Assembly: GCA_019414465.1 (NCBI GenBank)
Contig: DXLY01000012.1
Location: 26,077 to 31,817 of the forward strand
Reading direction: 5' to 3'
From: Collinsella sp.
GTDB taxonomy: Bacteria > Actinomycetota > Coriobacteriia > Coriobacteriales > Coriobacteriaceae
Length of the DNA: 5,741 bases
The notes under the pieces are model-generated. The model saw only the letters and a list, made by a program, of their open reading frames with translations. It was not told the DNA's origin and ran no database searches. This document shows positions 4,215 through 5,741 of the stretch, in pieces (position 1 is the stretch's first letter; every line of letters starts with the position of its first letter). The translations under genes were made by a program, and so were the position numbers.

Positions 4215-5741
4215 ATGATTACTCTGGACAATCTTCGCGACGCACTTAGGGCTCTGTGCTACGAGCCCTCGGGCGACGGCACCGTTTATCAGAAATCCTG
4301 GGAAGAGACCAGCGCGCAAATCACGGTCGATTTTTCCAAGAAACGCATCGGCTACCCGAAAGACCTGGGGTTCAAAGTCAACAAAGACACAACTTGTAAC
4401 TTTTCCGATAACGAGAACTTCGTCGTACTCGCCTGCGTAACCATGCTCCTCGACAAAGGATATCGCCCCGAATCACTTGAGCTGGAGCGCGAATGGGCCC
4501 TTGGGCACGAACAAAAGAGCGGCCGCGCTGATATCTGCATTAATGACGAGAGGGGCGACACACTCGCAATCGTCGAATGCAAGACCCCTGGAACCGAGTT
4601 CAAAAACGAATTCAAGAACATGCAGTCAGACGGAGGGCAACTCCTCTCCTATTGGCAACAAGAGCGCGCGACTCGCTGGTTGGTACTCTTTGCATGCGAT
4701 TTCATCAACAACGAAATCGTGCCAGACCAGGTTTCAATTAACTGCAGCGATGACGAGAACTTCATCGCGCTCGCCAAACGCGATGACACCATTGCGCTCT
4801 ACCGCGACGCCCATACAGTGGAACAGCTCCATCAAGTTTGGACGGAAACGTACAACCAACAAGTCGAGGGAAACATCCTCTTTGGCGATAGGTCGACGGC
4901 ATACCACCCGATGGTTCCTCCCCTTCTCAAGAAGGACCTTGTCGACTTCAGGGCCGAAGACAGCATCGTCAACCGCTTCGAGGAAATCCTCCGCCACAAC
5001 AACGTCTCCGATAAAGAGAACGCCTTCAATCGCCTTATCGCGCTCTTTATCGCGAAGCTCCAAGACGAGCTCTCGAAAATGCCAACCCAGGAGATTGAGT
5101 TCCAATACCGCCAAGGACGCGACACCTACGAAACGCTCCAGGACAGGCTCCAGAGACTCCACTCAGACGGCATGAGAAAGCTCATGCGGGAAGAGGTCCT
5201 GTACGTTCCCAACGACTACGCCGAAAACCTCATAAGCAACTATACGGGCCAGCACCGCAAGAAGCTCATCGAGGAGCTGAACGGCACGCTGCGCAAGCTC
5301 AAGTTCTATACCAACAATGACTTTGCGTTCAAAGACGTCCACAACGAGGAACTCTTTCTTCAGAACGGCAAGGTACTCGTAGAGACGGTGCAACTTCTAC
5401 AGCCGTATCGCATCGTAGGAACTCAAGACATTCAATTCTTGGGCGACCTCTTCGAACAGCTCCTTAATCAGGGCTTTAAGCAAAACGAGGGCCAATTCTT
5501 CACACCTGTGCCCATCACCCGTTTTATTTGGAAGTCACTCCCACTCGACAGCATCGTGCAGGACGAGGCTGGTGCCGTGCACTATCCACGCGTTATCGAT
5601 TACGCCTGTGGCGCGGGGCACTTTCTCACAGAAGGATTCGAAGAAATCTCCGACGCCGCATGCCAATATGATCCGACCATAGAGGATGACCTCGGAGACG
5701 CCGACTGGGTCAGAGACAATCTCGTCGGCATCGAGAAGGAC
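4215..5741 (+). CDS. Fused restriction endonuclease / N6-adenine DNA methyltransferase (type I- or IIG-like), N-terminal part
   Basis: The frame is open for 509 codons to the window end, so the C-terminus is missing. Residues about 60-165 form a PD-(D/E)xK nuclease of the HsdR N-terminal kind: Asp106 in G-R-A-D-I, Glu121-Cys-Lys123 in I-V-E-C-K, and the Q-x-x-x-Y signature Q142-L-L-S-Y146. A mainly helical, charged linker runs to about 400. The methyltransferase part begins with G-Q-F-F-T-P at 426-431, the block before the SAM site in HsdM-type enzymes, then motif I D-Y-A-C-G-A-G-H-F at 462-470 and an acidic residue in V-G-I-E-K-D (504-509). The N/D-P-P-Y/F catalytic motif and target recognition domain should follow outside the window. 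The ATG has GGAG (4204-4207) seven bases upstream. Codons are more AT-rich than in the sirtuin genes, which suggests separate acquisition. Confidence 0.9.
   Translation, partial: MITLDNLRDALRALCYEPSGDGTVYQKSWEETSAQITVDFSKKRIGYPKDLGFKVNKDTTCNFSDNENFVVLACVTMLLDKGYRPESLELEREWALGHEQKSGRADICINDERGDTLAIVECKTPGTEFKNEFKNMQSDGGQLLSYWQQERATRWLVLFACDFINNEIVPDQVSINCSDDENFIALAKRDDTIALYRDAHTVEQLHQVWTETYNQQVEGNILFGDRSTAYHPMVPPLLKKDLVDFRAEDSIVNRFEEILRHNNVSDKENAFNRLIALFIAKLQDELSKMPTQEIEFQYRQGRDTYETLQDRLQRLHSDGMRKLMREEVLYVPNDYAENLISNYTGQHRKKLIEELNGTLRKLKFYTNNDFAFKDVHNEELFLQNGKVLVETVQLLQPYRIVGTQDIQFLGDLFEQLLNQGFKQNEGQFFTPVPITRFIWKSLPLDSIVQDEAGAVHYPRVIDYACGAGHFLTEGFEEISDAACQYDPTIEDDLGDADWVRDNLVGIEKD

Noticed and set aside
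1..5741. CRISPR array or tandem repeats
   Set aside because: No regularly spaced direct repeats were seen anywhere in the window.

Overview
The window is a GC-rich accessory segment of a bacterial chromosome. Codon choice, base composition and the gene types would suit a gut actinobacterium of the Coriobacteriia (Eggerthella and relatives), but no marker gene is present, so that placement is only an inference.

Left (1-2971): a TetR-family regulator, cut by the window edge, is transcribed leftward. Divergent from it is a tight three-gene operon of sirtuin-fold proteins (321, 232 and 295 aa; 3-nt gap, then 13-nt overlap). The first and third look like macrodomain-linked class M sirtuins (SirTM): a GxSG-type nucleotide loop, T-N-x-D, four zinc cysteines and an L-E-L-G-V-G motif, with Gln where deacylating sirtuins have the catalytic His. 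The middle one is a shrunken paralogue with no zinc module. A nearly perfect 20-bp palindrome overlaps the operon's -10 box and is the obvious operator for the TetR protein. Usual SirTM partners (macrodomain hydrolase, GcvH-L, lipoate ligase) are not in the window.

Centre (about 2969-3739): a complete IS200-type insertion sequence whose tnpA (HUH/Tyr transposase) runs leftward, with matching hairpins near both ends. Its inferred junction lies at the stop codon of the third sirtuin gene. Removing it restores the same stop codon and puts a strong stem-loop 16 nt after it, so the element appears to have landed between the operon and a terminator hairpin.

Right (3744-4214): a leftward terminator preceded by two small hairpins, then about 400 bp with no convincing gene, ending in a promoter-like AT-rich patch. 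From 4215 to the window end runs the N-terminal 509 residues of a fused restriction-modification protein: a PD-(D/E)xK nuclease domain, a helical linker and the start of an N6-adenine methyltransferase.

Together the window reads as an accessory region with one TetR-controlled NAD-related sirtuin operon, a mobile element and a restriction-modification locus. A functional link between the sirtuins and the restriction enzyme is possible but not shown.
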